A stretch of 38,476 bases of DNA from Fimbriimonas sp. GTDB lineage: Bacteria > Armatimonadota > Fimbriimonadia > Fimbriimonadales > Fimbriimonadaceae. The stretch is taken from contig JARLGV010000035.1 of the NCBI GenBank assembly GCA_031292555.1, positions 1 through 38,476 of the forward strand, given 5' to 3'. Positions 23,819-34,400 of this stretch are shown here, one piece after another (positions within the stretch are counted from its first letter, which is position 1; each line of letters begins with the position of its first letter). Made by a program: the position numbers and the translations under genes. The notes under the pieces are model-generated. The model saw nothing but the letters and a program-made list of their open reading frames with translations, did not search any database and had not been told where the DNA came from.

Positions 23819-25252
23819 CTACTTCCTCAACGACAGCCTAATCGCCCAGGCTTGCCCTCCGAAAGACTTGGCTCGCATCGCATCAGGAATGGCGATGGAA
23901 CCCGATGAATCGACGTTGAGCCGTCCGTATCCCAGAAGTTTGGCTCGCGAGACCCGCGAAGCCAAATCGGCCGGAAGGACGATCGACTCCGGAAGCGGGG
24001 CCGAGTCGTCCGCGGCCAGCACGATGGCAAAGACGGTGCCGTCCTTCTTGCGAGTGAACACACAGTTGGCCTGTTCGTACGGGTGAACGGGCCGGGTGGA
24101 GTAGATGGCTTCGCCGTTTATTTTGAGCCAAGATCCGATACCTTTGAGACGGTCGTACACGTTTGGATCGAACTCGCCGTGCGAGTCCGGCCCGATGCCG
24201 ATCAGATAATTGCCTCCCCGGGCGACGATTCGGCAGAGGTTTCGCACAAGGGTGCCGACGCTCTTGAAGTTATCGTTTGGCTTCCAGGGCCAAGACGTGC
24301 CCATGGTCATGCAGGTCTCCCAAGGGTAGGGAAGATAGTGGTCGGGGATCTGGCCCTCCGGTGTGACGTAGTTTTCGTTCACTCCGGACACAGTTCGGTC
24401 CACGACGATGAGCCCAGGCTGGTACTTGCGCGCCATCGCCGCCATACCGTTCATGTCGATGTCCGCGTCGGGGGGGCGCACCGCGCCCCCGTCGAGCCAT
24501 AGGATGTCTTGCCGCCCGTATCCCTGCATCAACTCGGCGATTTGTTTCCAAGTGTAGTCCTTGAACTTCTTCCACTCTTCGGGGTGCTGGGTCGTGTCGT
24601 AATTGGGCCCCTGGCCGCTTCCCGGTCCGAGTTCGGGAAGCCAGTAGTAGGGGCTGTGCCAGTCCGCTTTTGAAAAATAGAGCCCGGAGCTGAGGCCGTG
24701 CTTCCGGAACGCGTCACTCATCACCTTCACGGTATCGGCGCGCGGATCCGAATGGAAGGGGCAATTGTCGGCCGTGATCTTGTAGTCGGTCTGCTTTGTA
24801 TCCCACATACAGAAGCCGTCATGGTGCTTCGTCATCGAGAAAACGTACTTGACGCCGGCGTCGTGGAAGGCGGTCGCCCACTTGTCCGCGTCGAACCGGG
24901 TGGGGTTGAAGGTGGTGGGAAGTTGCTCGTAAATCTTGCGATAGCTGCTGTCGTCGAGGCTGGCGTACTGCTTGGGGCGGTTATTCCAGCTGTATCGGGT
25001 GGTTACGAGGCTCCATGATTCCACGATGCCCCACTGGCTGTAGGTGCCCCAGTGGATGAGGATGCCCAACTTCTGGTCCTGCCACTTCATCAGTTTTTGG
25101 AGTACGGCCGGATCGGAGGGCGGAGTCCACTCCTTGCTTGCTTGAAGCGCGCCGTACACGCCGTCGTCGGCCGGCTGCGCGGCGAGAGCCGACGTGGTGA
25201 TGTTGGTTGCCATGAGAATTCCAGCGAAGGTGGCTATGCGGATTGGATCCAT
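23819..25252 (-). CDS. GH29 alpha-L-fucosidase, secreted
   Basis: 477 residues from ATG 25252, giving a signal peptide that ends near SALAAQPADD. The GH29 barrel shows LGILIHWGTYSQWGIVESWS, the conserved FSMTKHHDGFCMWDT, and the catalytic nucleophile Asp in DILWLDGG (residue 254 from this start). The C-terminal beta domain is short. It removes alpha-L-fucose from plant or animal-type glycans outside the cell or in the periplasm. It is followed on the same strand by rfbB at 62 bp, but the pathways are unrelated. It lies next to the GH127 gene, suggesting a small glycan-degradation cluster. Confidence 0.93.
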   Translation of the reverse strand: MDPIRIATFAGILMATNITTSALAAQPADDGVYGALQASKEWTPPSDPAVLQKLMKWQDQKLGILIHWGTYSQWGIVESWSLVTTRYSWNNRPKQYASLDDSSYRKIYEQLPTTFNPTRFDADKWATAFHDAGVKYVFSMTKHHDGFCMWDTKQTDYKITADNCPFHSDPRADTVKVMSDAFRKHGLSSGLYFSKADWHSPYYWLPELGPGSGQGPNYDTTQHPEEWKKFKDYTWKQIAELMQGYGRQDILWLDGGAVRPPDADIDMNGMAAMARKYQPGLIVVDRTVSGVNENYVTPEGQIPDHYLPYPWETCMTMGTSWPWKPNDNFKSVGTLVRNLCRIVARGGNYLIGIGPDSHGEFDPNVYDRLKGIGSWLKINGEAIYSTRPVHPYEQANCVFTRKKDGTVFAIVLAADDSAPLPESIVLPADLASRVSRAKLLGYGRLNVDSSGSIAIPDAMRAKSFGGQAWAIRLSLRK

Positions 25253-25392
25253 TGGGAGTTCCACGATGGGGCGAGTTTATCCTAGACCATAGTGCGCTGG
25301 GGATGAATCGCGGAGGGGCGCGGACAGCACCGAATACACGCTGCGTCCGCCGCGCTAAAGCCGAGTTACTTTGGACGGTGGTAGACCAAGAC

Positions 25393-27645
25393 CTAGTTGC
25401 GATAGGCCTCGATCTCAGCGCAACTGCTGAAGGCTTGGGCCGGGTTGTCGCCGTGGCTGGGCCTGCCCACAATGCGCACGCCGTAGACCTTCGTCGGTGC
25501 ACACCGGAACTCGAAGGCTTGGCCCCGATTGAAGCCAGGATCGTGCGACCCATCGGTTTGTGGGTAGCTGCTCAATGCGCCTATCGTCTCCCATGTGCCC
25601 CCCTTGGCTCGCTTCACCTGAACCTCCGGTTTTCCGGACGAAGTGTCGAACCATCCCCCGTCGTGAAAGGTCTCGCCATGTCTGAAGACGATTCGGCCCG
25701 CTACGATTGGGCTCGCAAGGTCGACGGCATACCAATCCCTGTCGGCGCTCTTGCCGGTGAACGTCACCGAATAGGTGAAAGGATCGCCGTCGGCGAACGA
25801 GCCTTGAACGTTGCCGATCCGGGACGACGACTCGTCGGCGCCGAACACGAGCGACTTCGGCGATTTGAGCGCGCTCTTCGTGGGAAGCCAGACCGTATAT
25901 CGGGAGTTGTTGGCGCCGGCTTGGAAGAATGGCTCGAGCGGCAGTTTCTGCGAAGCAAGGACTCCGCCTTGGCGAGCAATCAGTCCGTCAACGACAATGC
26001 GCGATTCGCCGGTTCGTTTTGGAACGCCTCGACCGATTCCGAACCGTAACTTGGTCGAATTGCCTGACATTAGGGAGTTGTCGGCAGCAAAGACGAGCGG
26101 ACCGGCCATTACCGCGCAGTAGCCTTGATTGCTGCCCGAGCCCTTAACGATTTCGACCGGCATTGGGAAGTGAAGCCTGACCCGATCGCCGGCTCTCCAT
26201 ACCCGGCGCACCGGTAGATACTCGCCTGGCTGTACCGACTTTGTGGACCGTCCGCTAACTTTAACGGTTGCCCCCTGCGCCCAGGCCGGAATGCGGAATC
26301 GAAGGGTCTCCGCCGTCGAGGATCCCTTCGTTACGAAGACGTCGACGTCCGGAGTAAACGGGTATCGGCTGGTCTGGCGAAGCCCCAATGAGCCGTTGTA
26401 GCTCGAGGCGCCATAGAGGTTGACGTCGACGCCATCGGTGCGGGAGGCATAGGCGAAAGCCGGCATCAAAGCGATCCCGCGCGGACCGCTCGAAAGACAG
26501 CAAGTCGTCTCGCTTCCTGGGTGGCGGACGCCGTCAAGCGGAGTGTAGTAACACCATGCGGCCCCGTCTGCGCGTTGGGCGGCGAACAGGTGGTTGTAGA
26601 CGGACCGCTCGATCTGGTCCAGGTACTTCGATTCGCCGGTAAGCCGCTGCAATTCCAGGTTGAGCTGGATCCAGGTGACGGTGACGCACGTTTCTCCGAC
26701 GTCCGCGCCCTCTCCGTTCGGCATCTGGCCATCCCCGGTCCAGTGCTCCATTGAACTTCCGGTACCCGTGATATAGAGGCGGTTCTGGACGATGTCGTTC
26801 CACGCGATCTGAACCGGTTTGAGGTACCGCTGCTCGCCGGTCGCTCGATAGAGTTCGGCGAGACCGACTAGATTGGAAAGCATCTCGTAGGCTTTCCCGT
26901 TTGCCGTTTTGGCAACCGAGTGCGTTGTCAGCAGGTCCCTTTCGATGTGCGAACCGCCCGGCTCGTTGAACGCTTCGACGATTCGACGGGCGAATTGCAA
27001 GTACCTGGCGTCTCCAGTTGCCCGGTAGAGGAGTACGGTGGGCTCGAGAACGCTTGTGGCTGCCATACCTTGATGTTCGCCGGCTCGGCTGAACAACTGG
27101 CCGCCCGGCCCAAACGTGCGAATCAGGAGGTCGGCGATTCGGCGCGCACTTTGAAGGGCGGCAGCCTCGTGGGTCGCTTGGTAATAGCTGAGCAGGCCGA
27201 TCATGCAGTATTTGCTCACCCAGACATCCCAATCGGAGTCGTCCGCCATGCTGAACCGCTTGCCGGGAGGATAGGTACCCATGTATCCATCGTCCTCTTG
27301 GGTCTGCATAAGTCCGTGAGCAACGCGGTCCATCTTGGCTCGAAGCTGTGGATCGTGGTGAGCCTCATATGTAAGCGATGCCGCGTGCAACCACTTGCCG
27401 GCGTGCTCGCCGATCCATGCCTGTTTGCCTGGCCGACGGCGGAACCCGCTCAGCATCTCGTCCTCGTCGACATAGGGGAGGCGATGCCGCTCGCTAGCGG
27501 TGTACCGATCGCCGAGGAGCCCGGCAAGATGGACCTGAGAGGGGATGGAGAGCGTGACGACGTCCTTGACTTTCGCGGTACCGGGAAGTGCCAGGCCCGT
27601 CGGGTTCTGTTGCCCGGCAAGAATGAATGCAGCAAGCGCCAACAT
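25393..27645 (-). CDS. GH127 beta-L-arabinofuranosidase, secreted, with C-terminal binding domain
   Basis: 750 residues with a short signal peptide (MLALAAFILAGQQ). The (alpha/alpha)6 barrel holds the GH127 zinc site: Glu318 and Cys320 in VGETCVTVTW, plus Cys382 and Cys383 in ETTCCLSSGPRG; in this family the second of these regions provides the nucleophilic cysteine. Residues beyond about 590 form a beta-sandwich of the discoidin/NPCBM type (KVYGVRIVGRPSHGDNPAQA). It should release L-arabinose from beta-arabinofuranosides such as plant hydroxyproline glycoproteins. It is divergent from the M20 peptidase gene and on the same strand as the fucosidase. Confidence 0.9.
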   Translation of the reverse strand: MLALAAFILAGQQNPTGLALPGTAKVKDVVTLSIPSQVHLAGLLGDRYTASERHRLPYVDEDEMLSGFRRRPGKQAWIGEHAGKWLHAASLTYEAHHDPQLRAKMDRVAHGLMQTQEDDGYMGTYPPGKRFSMADDSDWDVWVSKYCMIGLLSYYQATHEAAALQSARRIADLLIRTFGPGGQLFSRAGEHQGMAATSVLEPTVLLYRATGDARYLQFARRIVEAFNEPGGSHIERDLLTTHSVAKTANGKAYEMLSNLVGLAELYRATGEQRYLKPVQIAWNDIVQNRLYITGTGSSMEHWTGDGQMPNGEGADVGETCVTVTWIQLNLELQRLTGESKYLDQIERSVYNHLFAAQRADGAAWCYYTPLDGVRHPGSETTCCLSSGPRGIALMPAFAYASRTDGVDVNLYGASSYNGSLGLRQTSRYPFTPDVDVFVTKGSSTAETLRFRIPAWAQGATVKVSGRSTKSVQPGEYLPVRRVWRAGDRVRLHFPMPVEIVKGSGSNQGYCAVMAGPLVFAADNSLMSGNSTKLRFGIGRGVPKRTGESRIVVDGLIARQGGVLASQKLPLEPFFQAGANNSRYTVWLPTKSALKSPKSLVFGADESSSRIGNVQGSFADGDPFTYSVTFTGKSADRDWYAVDLASPIVAGRIVFRHGETFHDGGWFDTSSGKPEVQVKRAKGGTWETIGALSSYPQTDGSHDPGFNRGQAFEFRCAPTKVYGVRIVGRPSHGDNPAQAFSSCAEIEAYRN

Positions 27646-27700
27646 GTCCGCAATTTACCTAGGCAAGGCGGAGGGAGCGCGTTTCGCGCAAAATAGTGCG

Positions 27701-29119
27701 ATGAAGCATGAGACGAACGCATCTGAGGCCTGGCATGACGTTCTTCGGGCGAACCGGGAATCCAGCCTTGCCGAGCTGATCGAATTGCTCAAGATTCCCT
27801 CCATTTCGACGAGCGAAGCCAATGTCGCGGACGTGATGACGGCGGCGTCTTGGGTTGCCGAACGCCTCAAACGGGCCGGAATGGAGAACGTGTCGATTCA
27901 TCCAACCGGCGTTCATTCCTGTGTCTATGCGGATTGGATTCATGCGCCTGGTAAGCCAACGGTGCTGATCTACGGGCACTTCGACGTCCAACCGCCGGAC
28001 CCGCTCGACCTCTGGAACAGCCCGCCTTTCGAGCCCGTTATCGTCGACGGACGCCTCTATGCGCGCGGCGCCAGCGATATGAAAGGGAACCTGCTGCTAA
28101 GCGTTCTCGCCGCCGAAGCGGTGCTGGCGGCTGAGGGCAAACTGCCGATCAACCTGAAATTCCTGTTTGAGGGCCAGGAGGAGATCGGGAGTCGCGACCT
28201 GGGTCCGTTCGTGGCTGGCCATCGCGAACTCCTGGCTTGCGACTTGGTTCTGACGCCCGACAGCATGCAGTGGACCGAAGATCGGCCCGCACTGTGGATG
28301 TCCACGAAGGGACTATGCGCGATTCAGATCGATGTAGAAACTGCCGCCATGGATCTGCATTCCGGGCTCTACGGAGGGGCCATTCCCAATGCGGCTCACG
28401 CTCTGGTGCAGTTGCTGAATTCAATGCGAGATTGCGAAGGTCGGATCCTTATCGAAGGGTTCTACGACCAGGTCGTGCCGATCTCAGATGTCGAAAGGGC
28501 GAATATGGCGGAGGTGCCATTCAACTCCGTGGCCTATCGAGAGCAGATTGGCGTTGACGCGTTGGTCGGCGAGCCGGGTTACACGACGTATGAGCGGGCG
28601 TGGGCACGACCGACCCTCGAAGTGAATGGCATATGGGGCGGATACCAAGGGGATGGAGTTAAGACGGTGATCCCGGCAAAGGCCCATGCCAAGATCACTT
28701 GCCGTTTGGTCGGATACCAAGATCCCGATGCCTTGCTGCACTGCCTCGAATCTCATATTGCGAAGCACAAGCCGACGGGAGCGCGGGTGACGGTAACCCG
28801 TTCGGTCGGAAAGGCCCGCTCATACCAAATGTCCTCCGATCACCCTGGGGTCACGGCGGTAGCGGGAGTCTTGGCAGACGAGTACGGTCAGCCGCCTTAC
28901 TTCGTTCGAATCGGCGGGACGTTGCCGATCATGGACATGTTCCTTCAGGAACTCGGGGCCCACACAATTCCGCTAGGCTTCGGCCTGGACGACGAGTGCA
29001 TCCACAGCCCCAACGAGTTCCTGAGAGTGGCCAACTTCGAGCGAGGCCAAGTCGTCTACGCCCGCGTGCTGCAACGGCTAGGCGAATCGCTTAGCCGAAG
29101 CGCTCAAGCCATCCAGTGA
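27701..29119 (+). CDS. M20-family dipeptidase
   Basis: 472 residues from ATG 27701; the longer open frame overlaps the GH127 gene and adds no conserved sequence. Metal ligands are visible: His93 in IYGHFDVQPPDP, Asp126 in ARGASDMKGN, and Glu160 in FEGQEEIGS, with the dimerisation-domain motif MDLHSGLYGGAIPNAA and the C-terminal His in GLDDECIHSPNEF. This is the typical M20A/CNDP-like layout for a cytosolic zinc dipeptidase. Its 3' end overlaps the convergent DinB-like gene by 16 bp. It may process peptides from the glycoproteins attacked by the neighbouring hydrolases, but this is only a guess. Confidence 0.93.
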   Translation: MKHETNASEAWHDVLRANRESSLAELIELLKIPSISTSEANVADVMTAASWVAERLKRAGMENVSIHPTGVHSCVYADWIHAPGKPTVLIYGHFDVQPPDPLDLWNSPPFEPVIVDGRLYARGASDMKGNLLLSVLAAEAVLAAEGKLPINLKFLFEGQEEIGSRDLGPFVAGHRELLACDLVLTPDSMQWTEDRPALWMSTKGLCAIQIDVETAAMDLHSGLYGGAIPNAAHALVQLLNSMRDCEGRILIEGFYDQVVPISDVERANMAEVPFNSVAYREQIGVDALVGEPGYTTYERAWARPTLEVNGIWGGYQGDGVKTVIPAKAHAKITCRLVGYQDPDALLHCLESHIAKHKPTGARVTVTRSVGKARSYQMSSDHPGVTAVAGVLADEYGQPPYFVRIGGTLPIMDMFLQELGAHTIPLGFGLDDECIHSPNEFLRVANFERGQVVYARVLQRLGESLSRSAQAIQ

Positions 29120-29589
29120 ACTTCGCCGTCGCCGAGTAGCCCTTGGATGTAGTTGAACTGGCCGTCGTGATACCAGACGTGGTTGACCGAGATGGTCGCC
29201 AAGGTGAAGACGGGAGCCGGCATTTGCCAGGGCGCCATGACAGTGCGGTTCAATGCTTCGTCATCGGCAGCCGTGATGGCGGCAGCTAGTCCAGCCGAGG
29301 CTTCAGCAAATGCGGCAACTCCGGCCGCTTTGTCGGCAAATTTCTCGGCGAGGGCGTCCATGCCGTTATAGGCATCGGATTCCTCACCCTTGACTGTTGC
29401 GGTCGTCCACAGTAGGTTCGTAACTGTGTCGGCAAGCAGGGCATTCGCCGTGCGGGCGCAACCGCCATGGGGCGCCGTCCACTTGTCGTCGGGGATCGCG
29501 TTAATGTCGGCGATCGTCATACCAGTGACCATTTGCAGCCAACCGGCCAAATATGCGCGGGCATCAACGCCCTGAACTGTTGTGCTCAT
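29104..29589 (-). CDS. DinB-like / mycothiol-dependent maleylpyruvate isomerase-like protein
   Basis: 161 residues, all-helical four-helix bundle style. The C-terminal NHVWYHDGQFNYIQGLLGD carries the two His three residues apart that help form the metal site in DinB-like proteins. The expected first His of the triad near the N-terminus is not obvious, so the site may be altered. The biochemical role of most members is unknown, with thiol transfer or stress functions proposed. It overlaps the end of the M20 dipeptidase gene and is separated from the next gene by 186 bp without visible coding signal. Confidence 0.75.
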   Translation of the reverse strand: MSTTVQGVDARAYLAGWLQMVTGMTIADINAIPDDKWTAPHGGCARTANALLADTVTNLLWTTATVKGEESDAYNGMDALAEKFADKAAGVAAFAEASAGLAAAITAADDEALNRTVMAPWQMPAPVFTLATISVNHVWYHDGQFNYIQGLLGDGEVHWMA

Positions 29590-29775
29590 GTTTGTTCCTT
29601 GAGAACGAGTGTCTCAGTGCGGATTTTGACACGGTCACCATGGCAACCCACCCAATTGGAGTGTTAAGAGACGGTTTCTCGGCACAAGACCCATGCGATT
29701 GCCGCGAAGGACGCCGGGGCGTCCAGTTGCACGTCTCGCCCCGCAATCAGCAAGGGCTGCCAATCATGCGGATGG

Positions 29776-31272
29776 CTAGCTGCCGTCGCGGATAATTCGG
29801 CACGAGGCGATGTCGAACGTGACCTCGCCGATCGTCCACTTGCTCTGATCTCGGAACTCGGCGACAAACTCGTAGAAACGCCACACATCGGCGAAGTTCG
29901 ACACGATGCCCAGCGAGGCCCGGATTGCGCCAGCGCTCTTGTTCTGCCCCCGCTCCTGAAGGAGCCTCACGAAACTCTGCAGGTTGATATCATCCTGGAG
30001 TTCGTAGCCGGCTTTCATATCCTCTTCGGTAAGTCCCTCAGCGATCTCTCCCGCGCCCGGGTTACAAAAGCAGCCGGTTCGTAGCGATATGCCCCTCTCC
30101 CCCGCTAGTTCCTCGATGCGGCGGTAATCCATCAGGTGCCCCTGAGAGTCGTAAACGTTGAACGTGATCGTGCCACCCCTTGACTCCGTCGTGACCGGAC
30201 CATAGATTCGAACCAATGGTCGACCGTTCGAGTGGCGGAGCGAAAACAGCGAATCGAGCAACCATCCGGTTAGGCACCGAACCCGCTCACCGATGCGATC
30301 GACGCCAACTGATTCCAGATGACGAAGGCCGATTTCCACTGCGGGGATGGAGAGGTAGTTCAACGTTCCGTCTTCGAAAGCGGCCTCGTTCTCCGAGAGC
30401 ATGTGTGCACGGGCCTGGACCGAAGAGAAGTTGACGGTCCCTCCTGCGAACCATGGGCGGTGAAGAACCGAATAGGTTGAACGCTTGATCAGCAAAGCCC
30501 CTACGCCGGTTGGATAGCCGAACATCTTGTAGAACGACATGCTCACGAAATCGGGCTTTATAACCGACAGGTCCAAGCGGTTGGTGGGAAGGAAGGCAGC
30601 CACATCAAGCAACACACGCCATCCCTTTTCCTGTGCCAAACCGACCACTTCGAGAGGGTGCTTCACGCCGGTGAAGTTTGACTGTGCCGGAAAGGCGAAA
30701 AGGCTCTCGACTCTCGTGTCGATTCGATCGAGATGAGCCTCTAGCTGCTCCATATCCAGTCGCAGGTCGGGTGGCGTGAGGGGGGTGTAGTCCACTTCGG
30801 CCCCCCTAGATTGCGCAAACGACCGGATTCCGTTCACCGAGTTGTGGTTGTCGAAGGCTGCTAAATAGCGTCCTCCCGGCTCGAACGGGAACGACTCTCC
30901 AATCAGCTTCAAGGCTCCTGAAGCGTTCAGCGTGAAGACGATGATGTATTCGTCGCCGGCGTTGAAGTAGTTCAGAACGTAACGGCGAGTGCGCTCGATC
31001 AATGTCGTCATCGCCGTGGATGTTGGATTGGCCGAATGCGGGTTTCCCAGCACACTTGTCCGCAAGATCTCCATGTGCCTCTCGATCTGCGACTCGGCGT
31101 ACAGCGATCCGCCCGTGTAATCGAGATACACATGGTTCAGGTTGTCGAGGCGGCGATATTCGCGTTCCCGCAGGGCGTCGATTTCGACGGTGTCCATGTA
31201 ACTCGGATACCTACTGACGAAATCGGAGTAGTCCTGGGTGAACTTCGACGTCAGTCCGGATAGTTGCGCCAT
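29776..31272 (-). CDS. Class V aminotransferase / MOCOS-like PLP enzyme
   Basis: 498 residues from ATG 31272, preceded by AAGG; the GTG at 31299 is an alternative. A class V fold: the cofactor pocket Asp lies in GWRVLLDVAAFLPTN, and the PLP lysine is in VSMSFYKMFGYPTGVGALL. LYLDYTGGSLYAESQ opens the enzyme, and a late ISLRTGCFCNPGAGE carries cysteines as in cysteine-desulfurase/molybdenum-cofactor-sulfurase relatives. The C-terminal FNVYDSQG and DVWRFYEFVAEF part resembles MOCOS-type proteins. The substrate is unknown: sulfur transfer from cysteine is possible. It is about 150 bp downstream of the 1,151-residue gene on the same strand. Confidence 0.85.
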   Translation of the reverse strand: MAQLSGLTSKFTQDYSDFVSRYPSYMDTVEIDALREREYRRLDNLNHVYLDYTGGSLYAESQIERHMEILRTSVLGNPHSANPTSTAMTTLIERTRRYVLNYFNAGDEYIIVFTLNASGALKLIGESFPFEPGGRYLAAFDNHNSVNGIRSFAQSRGAEVDYTPLTPPDLRLDMEQLEAHLDRIDTRVESLFAFPAQSNFTGVKHPLEVVGLAQEKGWRVLLDVAAFLPTNRLDLSVIKPDFVSMSFYKMFGYPTGVGALLIKRSTYSVLHRPWFAGGTVNFSSVQARAHMLSENEAAFEDGTLNYLSIPAVEIGLRHLESVGVDRIGERVRCLTGWLLDSLFSLRHSNGRPLVRIYGPVTTESRGGTITFNVYDSQGHLMDYRRIEELAGERGISLRTGCFCNPGAGEIAEGLTEEDMKAGYELQDDINLQSFVRLLQERGQNKSAGAIRASLGIVSNFADVWRFYEFVAEFRDQSKWTIGEVTFDIASCRIIRDGS

Positions 31273-31424
31273 GGTAAGCCTTAGCAAATGGACGGCCACG
31301 AAACGCAGACTGCGTCTCGTGCCGAGAGGTATTTTTGCATGGACACGTAGCCAATGGCGATTACAGATCGGGCGCGACGGTCAAGCACAGACGCGGGCAC
31401 ATGGAAATTTGTTAGGGCGCCGAA

Positions 31425-34400
31425 CTAATGTGTGAGGATTTCGTTCGCTGAAAGGTGGACGTCGATTCGCTGTATTTCGCCCGTCCGGCCATAGAGTTTT
31501 CGACTGATTCCCTCGGACAGCTTGAGCCCGGTGGTTTCGGTGCAAAACCCGCCTTGGCCAAACACCGAGACCCGGGGGGCGCCGGCACCAAGGTGGTAAA
31601 TCACCGGCACGCCACAGATCGTAAATGCCAAAGTACCCGTCGGCAAGTCCAGATATTCGATCGCCCCAAGAACGTTATAAAGCGCCCATGGTTGGGGTGC
31701 AGACAAGAACGCTTCAGGCTTTAGCATCGACGGCTGAAACTCAATGCACCCGTAGACTGAGAAGACACCGCATTCCATCCAGCGGGCTAGAATATCTTCC
31801 TTCGATTGACCGGTCATGCCCGGTTGCTTGGCGCCGCGGTTCGCGGGCGTATGAGAATACGGATCGGAGGGGAAGGCGCCGAACTGATGGGGGGTCTTGT
31901 TGAATCCCATGCCGCTCCTCACCCGGTAATAGACCTTGGCGAGCTTTGCGAGATCGTGTTTGGCTGCCCCGACATGGGCTGCTTGATGGAAGGATTCCTC
32001 GATCGCCACGAGCAGCTTGGAAACCATATGCCAATAGACGCTGCCAAGCCCTTCGTAGCCGTACATAGAACCGGATCGGCCAGTAAAGAACCGGTGTCCG
32101 AAGACTGATTCGTAGGCATCGAGGATCGACTGGCGCTGTTCGCGAATCCTCGAAGACCAGCGGGGATCCTTCTCGATGGCGTCGAGCGTTTCCGAAAGGA
32201 CAGAGGCATTCCGGAGATTGGGCGCAAACCGGTAGACGCCGGCAGCGTCCTTAGTGATCACTCGGTTGTCTCCGACTTCGATCAGCTCGCCGAGCAATGT
32301 CGCTCGATCCAAGCAGGCACTGGGGATCACGTTCTTTTCTAGGAAACCGGGTAGTTTCCGCTCTGGATAGAGCATGAATGTCTCTTGGTCTTCACGGTAA
32401 ATCTTGCTTTTGAAGAGGGCATTGACCAGCGCCAGAGCCTCGTTCGCACCTAGCATGCCAGCACTCAGAACAGCGACCTGCCCTTCCAGCATCTCATAGA
32501 GGTGACCAACTTTGGCTTTGCCCGGCTCCCTCAGGTCAACCAAGTTATAGGCGTGGTACAAGCCGTCGCTGCGTTTGGACGCATGAATCGAATGCTCCAG
32601 ATAGGGCAGGGCCTCTTCGCAAAGACGGACAACCTGGCTCGGCTGGACCTTTCGTTGGCCACTGAATCCCTTTTCGTACACTTTGCGCCGGTAGTCTGCG
32701 AACTGACTCTCAAGCTGGTCGAGTAACGTACGCCGGTCCTGATCCGAAATACGCGCGTTGGAGACGATCGATCGATGCGCCTCGAAGGTGCCGGCGATGC
32801 CTTCGAGCCAGTCTGCAACCTCCGTAGAAATCGAAAAGGGGCCTGGAGCGTTTGCGAACAACTCCCGGCAAAAGACCAGATATCGGCGCAGGTAGCAAAG
32901 GGTGACCATCGAGACGCCGTTGCCGACCAATGCGTTGTTGGCGTCGTTCCACTCGGGCCGTTGCGTATTCATCCAAATGCCGGCATCCGCTACGAGGTTG
33001 GACAGCTTGGAGAGCGCTGGAACCAGCAGCTTCTCGGCCAGAGTTGCGTGATAGACATCGCCGGAGGCCGTCGGGACCAATCTCGCGTCTTCGCCCTCGG
33101 TGGGGATACGGCCGGTGATCGATTTATGCAGATCGTAGTCGAAGTCGATCGTCGAGTGCGGAGTGTGCACCATCGCCTCATACGGTCGAAGGCGGAGCGG
33201 AACATTCGCGTAGCTGTAGCATGCCTCTCCAAGACGATCGTTCAATCCGCAAGGATCAATCTGCCTTGCCTGTTCAAGGAACTTGAGCAGATAGATAATC
33301 TGGTGGTCGCCCCAATATCCCATCGCTGACCACTCGTCGTCTGGATCTGGAACCTCCCAGTCGATTCCTTCGCGTGTAATACGATAGGGGTTGAAGCCGT
33401 CGATCGTCGAGGCGTTGACGAACTTGGCGATGATGCTCTGGATGAACATCGGGTAGCTCAGCGAAAGCGCTTCCCAATTCTGGAAAATATCGCGCCAGTT
33501 CCCCTCGTAGGCAAGCAAAGGAGTCCCGTCCTCATTCTTCAGTCGGATCGCAAAGCGATTCCATGGCCGACTGGGATCTCCATGTCGGCGGCTAAAGGTC
33601 AGGGGAAGGTATTCAAGCACCAGCCGGGTGAGATTTGGGTCGTTGACCTGGCTTGCTTGTTCCTGCAATTGTCGGTACTTCAATGAGCAAGGCAGTGCTC
33701 CCAACCATAGACTGTGCTTAGTTGCTTGAGCGTGGTTACGGCCCTTCACAAACTCACGGAAGTCGCTAGCATTTACGTTATCGCCGTCGGCGAAGATGCC
33801 GCCGCGCATGATATTGAACAGCACGCACGCCTCATGGTGCCGATCGGCCGAGGTATCGGCCGAACATGACTGCCCGTCGGCCGCTGCTACATACTTCGCA
33901 AGATTCTCAGCACTTTGCGCGAGGTTGGCACGTAATGATTCTCTCGGCTGCCGGTCCGAAGTTAGAAATGCTCTTAATTCCTCGACCTGACTCTGAGAAA
34001 GCCCGACATCGGAAACGATATCCCAGCTTCGGTCGGCGCCTGGCGCCAGGCTCAGCGAACCGGAAAGCAGGTAGTTCGCCCGCTGACCCTTCATCATCGA
34101 TTCGTTTCGAAGGGCGCGACCCTGGCGAAATGCAGCGATCTGAGACAAGGATAGCAGCACGTCCGCTTCTTCGAATCCACGGCTCCAGACGACGCTGGCA
34201 TGGAGCGCCTCACCAGGCTCCGGCTTGTCCACGATAAGCGATGCAAGCGAGATGATCGCCACGCCGGTGATCGGGTCAACCTCGCACTCGGTGTAGGCGT
34301 CGGCGAGCACGCTCATCCGCTGGATGAAGGTGCTCGTCACTCCGGGCGGCAGCATGTTGAGCAAGCCGTCGATGATGTCCAGGCTCACCGCGTCTGGACC

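Noticed and set aside
27545-27700. Longer N-terminus for the M20 dipeptidase
   Set aside because: The extension overlaps the start of the divergent GH127 gene and lacks conserved sequence.
31298-31330. Terminator between the 1,151-residue gene and the MOCOS-like gene
   Set aside because: A hairpin (CGAAACGCAG/CTGCGTCTCG) exists, but the T-run lies on the wrong strand and too far from the stem for the minus-strand transcript.
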